NCBI GenBank assembly: GCA_943737045.1
Contig: CALSFV010000460.1
Span: 55,785-119,784 of the forward strand
Length of the DNA stretch: 64,000 nucleotides
Reading direction: 5' to 3'
Origin: Parapristionchus giblindavisi
Taxonomy: Eukaryota > Nematoda > Chromadorea > Rhabditida > Diplogasteridae
Below, one piece after another: positions 51,227 through 63,423 of the stretch. Numbering within the stretch: the stretch's first letter is position 1; the number at the start of each line of letters is the position of its first letter. A program made the translations under genes and the position numbers. The notes under the pieces were generated by a model that had not been told where the DNA came from, ran no database searches, and saw only the letters and a list, made by a program, of their open reading frames with translations.

Positions 51227-54200
51227 ATGACGGATGGTAGGAAGGTTGCTGAAGAACGAAATCTTTCGAGGTTGCGCCCTGCAGTGAACGATGGGAGTGA
51301 GTTATTAAAGGGATATGGAAACGAAAAAAAGTTGATCGCATATAAAATTACTTTAAATTTTGATTCGAAATATCTAAATCACTTTCAATTAATGAAGACT
51401 CGAAATGAGTTTTTCGAGTCATTTGACCGATTTAATATACTGTAATTAGGAAAGCTCGCCTGTGGTGTACAGGCTACAGTAATCCAACTTCTTACAACAG
51501 CTATTTAAAACTTTCAAATACAAGTTATTGTATCTTAGTTATTATCCCCTCATGGGAGATCTGGAAGTGTGCCTGCAGGCAGCGTCCGCATGGGCGGATC
51601 AGCGACTGGGAGAGAGTCAACTACAACGGGCTGCAGGTTGATCGATCAATATTATTAGACTACCGTAATCCGCTGATTATTGATTAACTGCCCTTCGAAC
51701 ATTTTTGGATGTTATTTTATAATACATTATAGTGATCAATGAGTAGACTGTTTATCGATTTATCGATCGATGAATATTTAGTCTTATCGATTGATACCAC
51801 ATTATATAGACTACAACGGGCTGCAGGTTGATCGATCAATATTATTAGACTACCGTAATCCGCTGATTATTGATTAACTGCCCTTCGAACATTTTTGGAT
51901 GTTATTTTATAATACATTATAGTGATCAATGAGTAGACTGTTTATCGATTTATCGATCGATGAATATTTAGTCTTATCGATTGATACCACATTATATAGA
52001 CTACAACGGGCTGCAGGTTCATCGATCAATATTATTAGACTACCGTAATCCGCTGATTATTGATTAGCTGCTCAAGTTTTTTTGAATGATTTAATGTGTC
52101 TAGAAAGTACATAAGGTGTTTCTTATGTGTAAAATTACTGTATACTTCACATTACAGTGATCAATGTGTAGACTGATTATTGATTTATCGATCGATAAAT
52201 ATGTAATCTTATGATAGATATTATATTGATTTGATCAATATTAAGACAAATTATTGATTTATCGATTGATACCACATTATATTGATCAATATGAAGGCTG
52301 ATTATTGATTTATCGATTGATTCTTTCAGATGCGGCGGGTCTGTCCACAGTGCAGCTGAAGACTGCGATTCTTCTTCTGATCGAGTTGCACCTCCTACTA
52401 ACTGAGCAGGTACTTTCTTGCGGCTATATTGTTAGTGCATAATTTCAGACTTAACTTAAGCATTGACTTAATATCAAACTTAAGCTTAATCTTAAACCGA
52501 TCGTTAGGGAGGAAGAAATTAGGGGAAGGGCAGATGTAGAGCATACATGGGCGGGGTACATGGAGCACGAACCTACAGGGGACATCCGAACTGAAAATTG
52601 TTTTAAAAAGTTAACTTTACAGGGGCATTCAAAAAAATTTGAATTTCACCTAAAGGTCATTTATTTATTTAGTTTTTTTTAATATCGGTGGAAGTTCCCC
52701 CTGAGACGCAGTTTCATTATTAGGGCAATAACCGTACGCGCTACTCTCGTGATGTGTTTTGTGCAGCAGGGAATTGCCGTGTGCATTCCCTGCGGGAGTA
52801 ATCGGGCTAAGTACACCTGATTTGGCTAAGTACTTCCGGATTCGTTGAGTTAACTTAATTAAGTTACTACGATAGCTGTGGCTCTAAGTACTTCCGGTTG
52901 CGTTTACTTTTCTTTACTTAGTTAAGAATAGTTTAGTTAAGAACAATAACTGGCTTGACAATGTCATCCCTTCGGACTTCGTGTGCCTTGAATAACAGGG
53001 TGTACCTCTACCTTTACCTTTTCGCTTACAATAAGATGCTACGATAGCTGCGTTTCGTGGAAACCGCGCAGTAGTTAACAGAGGTACCTCTCATCATTCT
53101 CACTGTGGTACTTTCATTTGCATTGATATCTCTTCTTCGTGGTCTCCGTGATATCGATCGCCTTCACCTCATATCTTCCCTTCTCTCACTCTGCACGTTC
53201 CCCCAGAGTCTTTATCGGATAGAGAGGGAGAGGGAGAGAGGGAGGTACGGAGATAGAGAGAGAGGGGGAGAGAGAGAGAGAGAGAGAGATAGAGAGAGGG
53301 GGGGGGATAAAGGATAGAGTCATCGAATCGAACAAAAATGGATTGCACTTAGTGTAGCTATCTCTCTCTATCTCTCCTCTCTCTTTCTTTCTCTCCCTCT
53401 CTCTCTTTCTTTCTTTCTCTCTCCCCCCCCCCTCTCTGTTTTCCTCTCTCTTCTCTCTCTAGCTTGCTCTCCCTCGCAAAATTGGAATAAGGTAGAGCGA
53501 AAGATAGGAGGATAGATAGAGGCGTCTAAACAGAGGATCGAAAAAAAGGAAGTGGAGATGTGAGAGAGAGATAGAGAGGGAGAGAGAGACCCGGGGGCCT
53601 AGGCAAAGCGCGACGACACCCTCATTAGGCATATGGGAGGGGAGGGGAGAGGAGGGGAGAGAAATTGAATAAAGCTCATCTCACCAGCTATCTGTCTTTT
53701 GCGACACTGGTGCACATGGTAGCTGGTCTTTGATCTTTGATCTCCAGATGACTGTTGGTTGAGCCTTTGAAAAGTTGTGAGAACCCTCGTTTCACATACG
53801 CCTGTTTTTTTCGCTCTTTTGACCTAGATATAACAGCGGGAAAATAGCCACGATAGTTTCCCGTTACCTTATCCATGAGAAGCGGTCCTGTCGTACTTAC
53901 CTACCGTAATCAATATGTTCTACCGTATACCGAGAGAGTTATCGATTGATTTCTTCTTCCAGCCGACCCTCGCTACCGTACTCGAGCAGAACGATCAGCT
54001 GGCAGCGATCGTCTCCTGGAGCGAGGCTGAACGAGAACGAGGGATTACGGTAGACGATGAGGAGGTATACGGTAGTTGTATCGATTGATCGGAAGATGTT
54101 ATTGATTAATTGACAGAACAACGATAAGCCGGAGGTCAAATGCGCACTGCGAAGAGTGCGCGGTCGAGTCGATATTGAGGTGAGTGTTGTGTGGTGTTAC

Positions 54201-55197
54201 GGTACTTTCTGTCCTTTACGAAAATCAGTGCTGTAATGGAGAAGATTCACTTTTTTGTCAACGAACTTCGAACTAGTTCACGATAAGTTAGTATGGTGTG
54301 GTAGTTGGTGGTGTGGATTACGGTAGTCGAATACTCATCATATAATGCTTTTTCTGTTGCAGGTGTGCACGCGGTCCTCCGCCGTCGTGCCAGCGGTGCC
54401 GTCAGCGTTGATCATGATGGACGTAGTGGGCGAGGAGAAGGAGACGAGGTGAGAGATCAAAGATCAAAGATCAAAGTTCAAATTAGAGATCAAAGTTCAA
54501 ATTAGAGATCAAATTTCAAAATGAGAGATCAAAGATCAATAATGATCAAGGATACTGTGCTGTGGTGGTTATTTGTTATTGGTTCAATGTTAGAGAGCGA
54601 CCCAATCTTCCTATGATCCTGATAATAGAGGTTCGAACGATGATTTCGTAGTTTGATCAGAGATCAAAGATCACTTTTCCTATGTAAGGCATAAAGATCA
54701 AAGTGGAATTTAGGAACCTTGATCAGATAAAGATCAAAGATCACATTTGCCTGTTATGTTATAGCACGAGTTGCACCCGCTGGTTTTGTGTCGGCATACA
54801 CGTGATATATGGTATATTCGTACGTGATATATTAGTATTGTATGTTGTTGCGTGACTCGGTGAGGTGAATTTTAAATAATTATAATTTGTATAAATATGT
54901 GTAATATGTATGAATTCTATATTATTTAATTCATTAATTATTTTTAACCGGAGAGTGAGAGAGTGAGTGAGGGAAAGAGAGAGATAGGAGAGTTTGGAAA
55001 GAGATGCCTTCTCTCTACTCATACGTCATGCGTTCGAATCTCACCAGTATTGACTTAGTCACTTATCGGACTTATCGGGGACCCGAAGTATACTGTACTT
55101 TACTACTTATTGATTAAGGCTCCGTCTGGAGAAGCCGGCGCTCGATCGACTCGTGTCCCAACTGGAAGATGCCCTGAGGGCTTTCAACAAGAAATAG
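51227..55197 (+). CDS. Gene Y, COMM-domain-like protein, copy C (185 residues, intact)
   Basis: Seven exons: 51227-51296 (ATG), 51559-51636, 52330-52409, 53963-54064, 54117-54179, 54363-54448, 55119-55197 (TAG). The sum is 558 nt and all phases close. Acceptors: gggag, tttcag, ttccag, gacag, ttgcag, ttaag. The length matches COMMD proteins (about 190-200 residues). The N-terminal half is helical (LEVCLQAASAWADQRLGESQ, then LKTAILLLIELHLLLTEQ); the C-terminal 75 residues carry the COMM pattern: GRVDIEV, a SS pair, PSALIMMDVV strand and LDRLVSQLEDAL helix. COMMD proteins form the hetero-oligomeric ring of the Commander complex in endosomal recycling, acting in the cytosol and on endosomes. The closest feel is COMMD4. 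Trp of the usual WRVD is Gly. This is the only copy with both exon 2 and all splice sites intact, so it is the best candidate for the active gene. Confidence 0.78.
51619..52300. repeat. 192-bp tandem repeat spanning the exon-2 donor of Y (three units)
   Basis: Units begin at 51619, 51811 and 52003. The first two are virtually identical over 192 bp; the third diverges after 'gattagctgctcaag'. Each repeats the last 17 nt of exon 2 with the donor. Confidence 0.8.
53218..53610. repeat. GA/CT low complexity in Y intron (copy C)
   Basis: Shorter counterpart of 11938-12420; the purine and pyrimidine tracts differ in length while the unique link is conserved. Confidence 0.85.
54449..54540. repeat. 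'gatcaaa' tandem array, copy C
   Basis: 'agatcaaagatcaaagttc' units from the donor of Y exon 6. Equivalent to 13215-13345. Confidence 0.75.
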
Positions 55198-55200
55198 GAG

Positions 55201-55246
<46 letters not shown>

Positions 55247-55374
55247 CAGTATGTTTAACGAGAACTTTCCACGGTGTTGTTTTTGTCGAGTTCTTAGTTT
55301 TTAGTTTCGGATTTTGTTTTGATTTAAAACTCTCCCCATTCTCTTTGTTGTCTTGTAGACAAGGAAAGTGATAG

Positions 55375-55557
55375 AATATAAGAAAAGTTAGAATGAGAAG
55401 GTTGCCAAAAATGAAAATGGCAAATTTGCCCTCTCACTTTTGCACGCTCTCTCATTTTCCCTATGTCTTCTCTGGCAGACGAGAGAGCGTGCAAAAGTGA
55501 GAGGGCAAATTTACGATAGTGATTTTCGGCAACTTTCTTTTTCTGGCCTTCTTATGT
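55375..55557. mobile_element. ~183-bp foldback in the Y 3' flank, copy-C specific
   Basis: 'aatttgccctctcacttttg' faces its complement around 'cctatgtcttctctggcag'. The outer 'aagttagaatgagaagg' pair is imperfect. Not seen after copies A and B. Confidence 0.65.
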
Positions 55558-55639
55558 GGAGAGTTTCTAGTTAATATGCTATATTATCTTGAAACTATAT
55601 TGAGAATATACTGTATGCTAGAAATATATACTATTCATC

Positions 55640-55781
55640 CATGTTATCCATTCATTCATTGTACATTTTGTGATATATTACATAATAATTAATTATTCAT
55701 GACAATGTCTGTGATATGTTGTGTATCGTGTGATTTGAGCGTATGAAGGGAACGAGGGAGGGGGGGGGGGTTAGAGGAGGG

Positions 55782-55820
<39 letters not shown>

Positions 55821-56060
55821 AAGGGAGGGGAACTGAGAGAGAGAGAGAGGAGTGGAGTAGGAAAGGGGGAGAGAGAGAGTAGAGGACGGGAGGGGAGGAC
55901 GGGAGGAGAGGAGGGGAAGAGATAGGGAGAGGGCGGAGAGGAAGGGAGAGAGATAGAGGAGGGAGGGGGAAGGGGGAGAGAGTTGGGGAAGGTGATAGAA
56001 AATGTCTGTATTTATTATTCCATCTGCCAGGCTCTGCTTCGAGTGGTATTTATTCATTAT
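55640..56060 (+). other. Conserved Y 3'-flank block, copy C, and GA tract
   Basis: 55640-55737 equals the blocks at 15540 and 36606. It is followed by an impure GA tract to 55990 and 'tccatctgccaggctctg' as at 37610. A 118-codon frame across 56002-56358 (LREKGLDYAGFINKYYF) has no resemblance I know. The rest up to 56500 is AT-rich with 'aataatataatata' repeats. Confidence 0.5.
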
Positions 56061-56514
56061 TAATAATATTAATATGTATATGCTACCTTTACGAGAAAAA
56101 GGCTTAGATTATGCTGGCTTTATCAATAAATATTATTTTTTGCCATACGCACGAAAGGAGACAAATAACGATATGATATTTTTTCTGAGTATGCTGGACA
56201 AGATGATTAAGAATAATAATATTATTAAAACTTTATGTCGTTTCAATGCTATTAACGCCTCACCATCGGATAGTAGAGATAATATAATCAATCAATCAAT
56301 CAATTTATCAAATCAGGCAATATATGCTCAGATGAGGATGGGTCTATATTCATCATAGGTTGCATTATAATAATATAATATAATAATAATATAATATAAT
56401 ATATAATATAATATCTATGATAACGATATGAAAGCGTTCTAACAATAAATATGTTGATGATGATTGTGATGGATCCTAAATACAAAATGTAGTGGCTTTT
56501 AAATGCACGCAAAT

Positions 56515-56605
56515 TTTACTACGCACTCTCTCGTAGACAAAGACAGCGAGAGAGTGCGGCCATAGTGGAGAGTTTCAAGTTAGCTCGGGTTGTGCCTTTA
56601 GGAGA
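56515..56605. repeat. MITE, 'TTAACACCCC' family, partial
   Basis: 'cactctctcgtagacaaag' and 'cgagagagtgcggcc' hairpin with 'gttagctcgggttgtgcc' end. A second piece is at 57325-57400 ('ttaacaccccgtgttaattt'). Confidence 0.45.
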
Positions 56606-56949
56606 CTGTGTAGAAAACGCACAGAGATTAAATTTACCCGAATGCCGTTAGTTGGCGAACGATTTGCCCGTATTCAGACAAATGCTAGCCTGTATATGGG
56701 CAAATCAGTGGTTTTTGGGCTACCATTTGCCCGAATGTGGGCAAATCGTGTACACAAGTATCGTAAGTTGGCAAATCTATTACCCATATTTGGGTAAGTT
56801 TGCTCTCAGTGCGGAGAGTTGTTCGTTCCTTTTGGTAGGTTTCGACGAAAGCATTAGGGACATCATAGAATCTTTCGATGAATTTGTGATCTTTTCGCCC
56901 CCACTCTGCATATGTATCAAACATGAATGTGATTAATAGCGGTCTTCTT

Positions 56950-57162
56950 TCCCTCTCCCTCTCCCTCTCCCTCTCCCTCTCCCTCTCCCTCTCCCTCTCC
57001 CTCTCCCTCTCCCTCTCCCTCTCCCTCTCCCTCTCCCTCTCCCTCTCCCTCTCCCTCTCCCTCTCCCTCTCCCTCTCCCTCTCCCTCTCCTTCTCCCTCT
57101 CCCTCTGCCTCTCTCCCTCTCCCTCTCCCTCTCCTTCTCTCTCTCCCTCTCTCTCTCTTCGG
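56950..57162. repeat. (CCCTCT)n hexanucleotide repeat
   Basis: About 140 bp perfect followed by impure units. Gly-Glu, Arg-Glu and Ser-Leu frames on both strands come only from the repeat. Confidence 0.97.
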
Positions 57163-57479
57163 AACAAACTCCAAAATCAATGTACTGCCCGAATGGGACA
57201 TGAGAGCAGGGTGGAAAGAGACGATGTAAATATGATTCATGGGGAAAACGGTCTGACCCAAAACACTCCACACGAACTGTATCGTTTTTGGCTATTCATG
57301 GAATGCTTAAAGGCTCACCCGAGTTAATTTTAACACCCCGTGTTAATTTGAAACTCTCCGCTCTGGTAATACTCTCTCATAGACAAAGTATTGAGCGTAT
57401 AAAAATCACTTGTTTTATTTGTATTTGTTGACTATTTCTTGTTTTGTATGGTTCAGGAACTATGCCGATCTCTTTTATA

Positions 57480-57645
57480 TCAAATATCGCGCGGCGAAGG
57501 CCAGCCGGGTTAGGGAGAGGCAGCAGAGAAACAATCGAGAGGCGGGGCGAGATCTAGCCTAGCTCGCTCAGACTTCCGTTCTTTAGAGCATAGTGCCATT
57601 TTCTTATGCAAGTACATTTTATACGCACAATAAGAGAAGAGCGAG
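57480..57645. repeat. Relative of the 16680-16845 repeat
   Basis: 'gcgaaggccagccgggtta' and 'caatcgagaggcggggcgag' as at 16685-16750, plus 'gcaagtacattttatacgc'. The pairing arm of the hairpin is shortened here. Confidence 0.5.
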
Positions 57646-57649
57646 ATCA

Positions 57650-58815
57650 GAGCGGAGAGTTTCAAATTAGCGGTGGCCTAAATGTATTTAAATATATCAA
57701 TCCTATATCTTGAATAGCTGTTACATTTCTATTTTTATTGACAATGTTAAAAATAGTAGCATTCTTATTGCATAATGCACAAAATATTTTTTCCCATAAT
57801 ACAAAATGCTTTTTTTGTAGTTTGGCAGTAACATTTTGGGAGAAATTTCTTTGCGGGCATTATGTAGTATCTATTTAAATTACATTTTAAAAAAAGTGTT
57901 CTTCGATTCAGCATTTATTGATTTTCCAGGGTGTATAAATCGCCTCTAGTATTCTCCTCTCCCGCCAATATCTTAAAAGATGACTTAATTATTCATCGGT
58001 TCGGATAGAAGGAGAGAGAGAGCGATGGGAAAAGGGAGAGGGAGAGGAGAATGATGGAAAGGAGAGGGACAGAGAAGAAGGAGAGGGAGAGAAAGAGGGA
58101 GAGGGAGAGGGAGAGACCGCCTGAGGTCATTTGTCTGGATGCTCGCTACACTCACTATCCCTAATTCCCCTTTTCCCTCTCTCACTCTGCTTCTCTACTC
58201 CGTCTCTTCTACACTCTTCTCTCTCTCAAAGGGGTGGAGCCTAGTGCTTCCCTCTCTCTCTCTCTCCATACATCTGCCCGAGAGACGACGACGACTCAGT
58301 CTCCACGTACCTCTTGAGACATTCTCTGATCCGGAGATCGACGACCGGGTTTTAGCAGACGACAATTCTCGGTCCAGAGTGTGCTGTAGCTGACCGATCG
58401 GGGAAGGACACCGTCGTCTACCACCTCTCCATAGTCAGAGACGTCGTCGGTCGTCTGGAGTAGTCACGACGTCGTCTGCGTCGATTCGTCGCTTCGTCTG
58501 CCTCAGCAAAGATCGAGGATAGACAGGAGATTGACTGCGCGGGGAAGGACACCGACGGTTTGACTGATCGGGCAAGGACACCGATCGGTCGCCTCCCGCA
58601 CCAAGCGAGAGAGCACCCACATGTTGGCTGGTGAGGATTTAACCCTACTTATGAGTTGCGTAACTTAGTACTAAGTACTTATTTTTAAGTTAGTGCTTAG
58701 TAGTTTCCTTGATACGATTTAAGTTAGTGCTTAGTAGTTTCCTTGATACGAGCTGGAATATACAGTACCGCACTTAAGGACACACCTCGAGATAATTTAC
58801 AACTCCGAGTTAATT
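57650..58815. other. No supported gene; CT/GA-rich and GC-richer stretch
   Basis: 58000-58260 is a purine tract followed by a pyrimidine tract. 58280-58620 has repeated 'gatcggg.aaggacaccg' phrases and 'cgacgacg' runs without a spliceable frame I trust. 58690-58760 contains a tandem 'ttagtagtttccttgatacg'. Confidence 0.5.
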
Positions 58816-59085
58816 TAACTCCCCGTTTTCGCAACATTGTCTCGTGCAGAAAGAACGAGCATTGTCAGAACGGATAGTGAAATTAGCTCGGCGTGCGCTT
58901 TTAAACGAAGTTAATCTTAAGTTATATTGTTTGTGAAGTTCAGTAACTTTAATAAACTTTAGGGCTTATTATAAGTATCATTAAAGGGAGCGTAGCCTCA
59001 CTCAATGGTCTCTTCATTGCGCATACTATTTCTCTGTTCTCTAACAACTAGAGAGCGTAGACGATTGAAGAGACCGTTGACAACG
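58815..59085. repeat. Two MITE relatives
   Basis: 58815-58910 is a degraded 'TTAACACCCC' family member ('gttaatttaactccccg', 'agctcggcgtgcgctttta'). 58983-59085 resembles the copy-B insertion at 32665-32780 ('gggagcgtagcctcactc', 'ttgaagagaccgttga'). Confidence 0.5.
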
Positions 59086-59639
59086 GTTTTGTGTGTTCCA
59101 ACACAGGGTATTGCTGTGCGGTGTTGGATTTGCGCGACTTGCGACGTCCGCGACCATTTCGCTCATTTTTCGTTCACTACACAAAATCCACGGAAAATCG
59201 CTTATAAGGGAATTATCCCCTGGAAAAGTCTCTATACGGAATTCTTCCCTCAGAGGGAATTCGACCCTATTCCCTAAAATATAGGGGGAATCCCTTAATA
59301 TTTTAGTTTAGAGCGTGCAATTTTAATTTTTAATTAGTTTAGAGCGGAACTCCATCACTCCTTTATTGCTTCATTCATTCATTATTCTTGATTTTAACTG
59401 ATGGATAAAGAAATAAATAAAAATAAAATAAATAAATAAATAAGAGTGAAAGAGAGATTACGGATGCGACCATGGGGCTAACTTGTTTAGGGAAGACTTC
59501 CGTAGTGAGACGCTACTAGGGAATTTCTTCTTTGTGTATCTACGTGGATGTGCGCAAGTCACGCAAATGGCACCACACCGCTGTAGTCAATGCGAAGTGA
59601 AGAAAGAATAGATCTTGTCTATAAGAAGATTCCCCTTTG

Positions 59640-59850
59640 ACCCCTTCACACATTTTCATAGCCTCACCGTGTGAGGATCACTATGTATGGCTCATTTTCG
59701 AGAACTGTCCACTGCATAAGGGCATTTTTCCTGTGAAACATTACAATTTAAGCGAGCAATAACGTTTTTTTCTAAATTGACCCACTATATTTCGAAAATC
59801 GACCCACTATATAAAACACTCCGGTGAGGGCTCCAAAAATGCATGCTTCT
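59640..59850. repeat. Element of the 25486 family
   Basis: 'cattttcatagcctcaccg' to 'ggtgagggctccaaaaatg', with 'gacccactatataaaa' inside. The flanks 59090-59640 and 59850-60300 show no supported gene; 59970-60010 has a small repeat of 'tttaccaatctggtaaacc'. Confidence 0.55.
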
Positions 59851-60299
59851 GCATGCTGACAGGATAAATTTTTTTTGTTGTTGTTAGATGCTTGATCTTT
59901 TTCTGCAGGAGAAGCGCTGACCTCGCTCGCACTCGGAAAAGCAGCGGTGATCGTCGGCGTTGAGGTAAACCATTAACACATTTTGGTTTACCAATCTGGT
60001 AAACCATTATTAAAATCACAAGATTATCAAATTTCTCTCGCTCTTATGCTGTACAAAATGGAACAACATGGTGCGATACGGTGCACTAGCCCACTTCCCC
60101 GTACCCAGTCTGGTTTCCCAATTTGGTTACCCATTCCGGTTACCCACTTTGGGGGCGGGGCCTGTCCCTTCATCATCATGAAACATATTGTGTACACGAC
60201 AGTCTGAACAATGGAGAGGATATTAGTCTCCCCTTTATTCTCCCTTTTATTATTCGTCTTCTTATTCTATCTACTAGGATAGAGTCTACATCTGCCCTC

Positions 60300-61430
60300 C
60301 TCTAACTCTCCCTCTCTCCCTCTCTCCTCTCCCTCTCCCTTCCCTTACTCTCTCCCTCTCCCTCTGCCCTCTCTCTCTTTTTCTCCCTCTGTCTACCTCT
60401 ATCTCTCTCCCTCTCCCCCTCTCTCTCCTTCTCCATCTCTCTCCCTCTCCCCCCTCTCCCTCTCCCTCTCCCTCTCCCTCTCCATCTTTCCCCTTTCACC
60501 CCCTCCCTTTCCCAATCCTCCCCATCCCTCTCAATATGCGCGGAGCACATTTGCAATTACTCGATAAATATTGTGGAGACGACGAAGTGGAAGGGAGCGG
60601 GATACACGTATGGGGTAGCGTGAGATGAAGGAGAAGGAGAGGGAGGGAGGTTAATAGGGAGAGGGAGAGGGAGGGTAGAGGGGGGGGGGGGGGAGTGGGA
60701 GAGGGGGAGAAGAATTGGAGGGGGAGAGGGCGAGGGATGGATAGAGGGAGGGTAGAGAGGGAGAGGGAGGGAAGGGAGAGGGAGGGTTGGTAGAGGGAGG
60801 GTAGTGGTAGGGGGAGAGGTAAGGAGAGTAGAAATGGAGAGGGAGAGGGAGGGAGGGTTGTGAGGGAGAAGGAGAGAGAGGGAGGGTAGAGAAGGAGAGG
60901 GCAAAGGAGGGTTAGAGGCAGATGGAGGTTTAGAGGGAGAGGGAGAGGGAGACGGAGGTGAATCGACTACTAGGCTGATATTTCCTTCTTGAGCTCTGTT
61001 ACTCCCTTCTTCTTCCATTCTTATCCCGTATACAGGATACAGGGGATATTATGATGTCATAAGGCTCGTATCTCTCTCTCTCCCTCTCCCTCTTCATCTC
61101 TCCCTCTCCTTCTTCATCTCTCCCTCTCCCTCTCTCTCCCCCCTACCTCTCCCTCTCCCTCCCTACCTCTCCCTCTCCCTCCCCTTCTTCATCTCCCTCT
61201 TTCTCTTTCTCTCTCCCCTACCTCTTCCTCTTGCTCCTTGGGCAGCAAAAGATATTTTGAGAGGGCTGGACAAGGAGAAATAGAGATGAAGAGGTAGAGA
61301 GGTAGAGAGAGAGGGAGAGGGAGAGGGCGAGAGGGAGAGGGAGATGAAGAGGGAGAGGGAGAGGGAGAGGGCGAGAGGGAGAGGGAGATGAAGAGGGAGA
61401 GGGAGAGGGACGGTTCTATTCCCTCTGCCG
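60300..61430. repeat. CT-rich then GA-rich low complexity, repeated
   Basis: Pyrimidine tract 60305-60510, purine tract 60600-60960, pyrimidine 61070-61240, purine 61290-61410. Successive complementary tracts could pair. Open frames rich in Pro/Ser or Arg/Glu are artefacts. Confidence 0.9.
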
Positions 61431-61454
61431 CTTAGATTAAGAGGCGTGTTCCCT

Positions 61455-63423
61455 AAGACTCGATCATATTCGACCACCCCCGGACATGTGCGCTAGCAAT
61501 GAGAACTGGGGGCCCATACTTGGGTGTTAGGAGTGTCACCGGCCCTTATTACACAAAACAGCAGAAATTTCCTGTTTGTGCCCTCAGGCTATTAGAAAAA
61601 TTAATTTCAAAAATAAACTTTTAAAAATCAAAATTTCTCAAATTGTTGAGATGGAGTCTAAATATCATTTGCGATGCGTCTATGGTGCACAGAGCTTTCT
61701 AATTCACTATTAGCATCGTATGTGCGTTGATTCCTAAATCACTTTTTTGACTCAAAATTTTGGTTTTTTCGGAGAAATTATCGCTTGTTGTAGATTGCTG
61801 CAAAGAATTCCGACCAGGTATTGTAGACTAAGATATTCTTCATTGATTTCACTTAAAACCGGGTTATTCCCGTTGGACCATCTTGCCGAAATTTTCGCTC
61901 GAATTTCAGTAATCGATGGTTTTCCCGAACAAATGTATTTTCCAAACGTATTTTCGAAACGATTGGTGCGGAATTGTGCTCTACACAAAGTTTCGAGGTG
62001 AGACCAGTAAAATGACACAAGAAGCCCATCAGTTGGATCAATTTGAAAATTTCGATTTTCATGACCCCGGGGTCATGGTCGAAAATTTCAAAATTTCTCA
62101 AGTTTGAAATGTTTTCATTTGTGTGGCTTGTTGTGAAGTACTAATGATGTGAATAATATTCAGCCAATGTTCAATGGCTGATCTCTCCTTTCAACCATTT
62201 TTTCGAAAATTTTCATTCTGATTGCGTGCGAAAAATCAGAATTGCGTTTGAATCAGTTTCCAACTTGCTTTCTGTAACATTCTGTCTTAGTACTTTCCAA
62301 TATACATAATCAATATGAAAATCGTTTATTTTCGAAAATTTAAAAAATTCAATTTGAGTGCCTACTTTCACGGAAAATTTCTAAAATATTGCAGTTTTTC
62401 GACTCAAATGCTGTGACAATGAGCAAATGACAATGACAATGCGAAGTTTCATGATGAGTAAACATAGTAGAACTGAAATCCCGGTATTCGGCTTACTTTT
62501 GAAAAATCGATTTCCATGACCCCGGGGTCATGGTGAAAAAAATGAATTTTCGAAAATAAACGATTTTCATATTGTTTATGTACATTGCAAAGTACTATGG
62601 CAGAATGTTGCAGAAAGCAAGTTGGAAACTGATTCAAACACAATTCTGATTTTTCCCACGCAATCAGAATGAAAATTTTCGAAAAAAAGGTTGAAAGGAG
62701 TGATCAGCCATTGAGCATTGGCTGAATATTATTCACATCATTAGTACTTTACAATAAGCCACATAAATGAAAACATTTCAAACTTGAGAAATTTTGAAAT
62801 TTTCGGACCATGACCCCGGGGTCATGAAAATCGAAATTTTCAAATTGATCCAAGTGATGGGCTTCTTGTGTCATTTTACTGGTCTCACCTCGAAACTTTG
62901 TGTACAGCACAATTCCGCACCAATCGTTTGGAAAATACGTTTGGAAAATACATTTGTTCGGGAAAACCATCGATTACTGAAATTCGAGCGAAAATTTCGG
63001 CAAGATGGTCTAACGGGAATAACCCGGTTTTAAGTGAAATCAATGAAGAATTGCTTAGGCTACAATACCTGGTCGGAAATCTTTGCAGCAATCTACAACA
63101 AGCGATAATTTTTCCGAAAAAAACAAAATTTTGAGTCAAAAAAGTGATTTAGGAATCAACGCACATTCGATGCTAATAGTGAATTAGCAAGCTCTGTGCA
63201 CCATAGACGCATCGCAAATGATATTTAGACTTCATCTCAACAATTTGAGAAATTTTGATTTTTAAAAGTTTTTTTTTGAAATTAATTTTTCTAATAGCCT
63301 GAGGGCACAAACAGGAAATTTCTGCTGTTTCGTGTAATAAGGGCCGGTGACACTCCTAACACCCAAGTATGGGCCCCCAGTTCTCATTGCTAGCGCACGT
63401 GTCCGGGGGGTGGTCGAGTCTTA
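61455..63423. mobile_element. 1.97-kb palindromic foldback element
   Basis: 'aagactcga' and 'tcgagtctt' are the outer limits. The arms of about 950 bp are near-identical reverse complements, with small differences only; the centre is near 62400-62460. The frames MSFYWSHLETLC and MTQNFGFFG appear twice, mirrored, which is expected from the palindrome. Motif 'catgaccccggggtcatg' occurs in both arms, itself palindromic. Related to the core of 17852-18667. No transposase. Confidence 0.88.

Noticed and set aside
56002..56358. 118-codon frame with non-repetitive composition
   Set aside because: No recognisable family, AT-rich surroundings, and the first part is the Y 3'-flank block; not enough to call a gene.
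58139..58620. Possible exon-rich GC stretch
   Set aside because: Frames exist on both strands, but no consistent splice sites or repeat partner, and the composition follows CT-rich low complexity.
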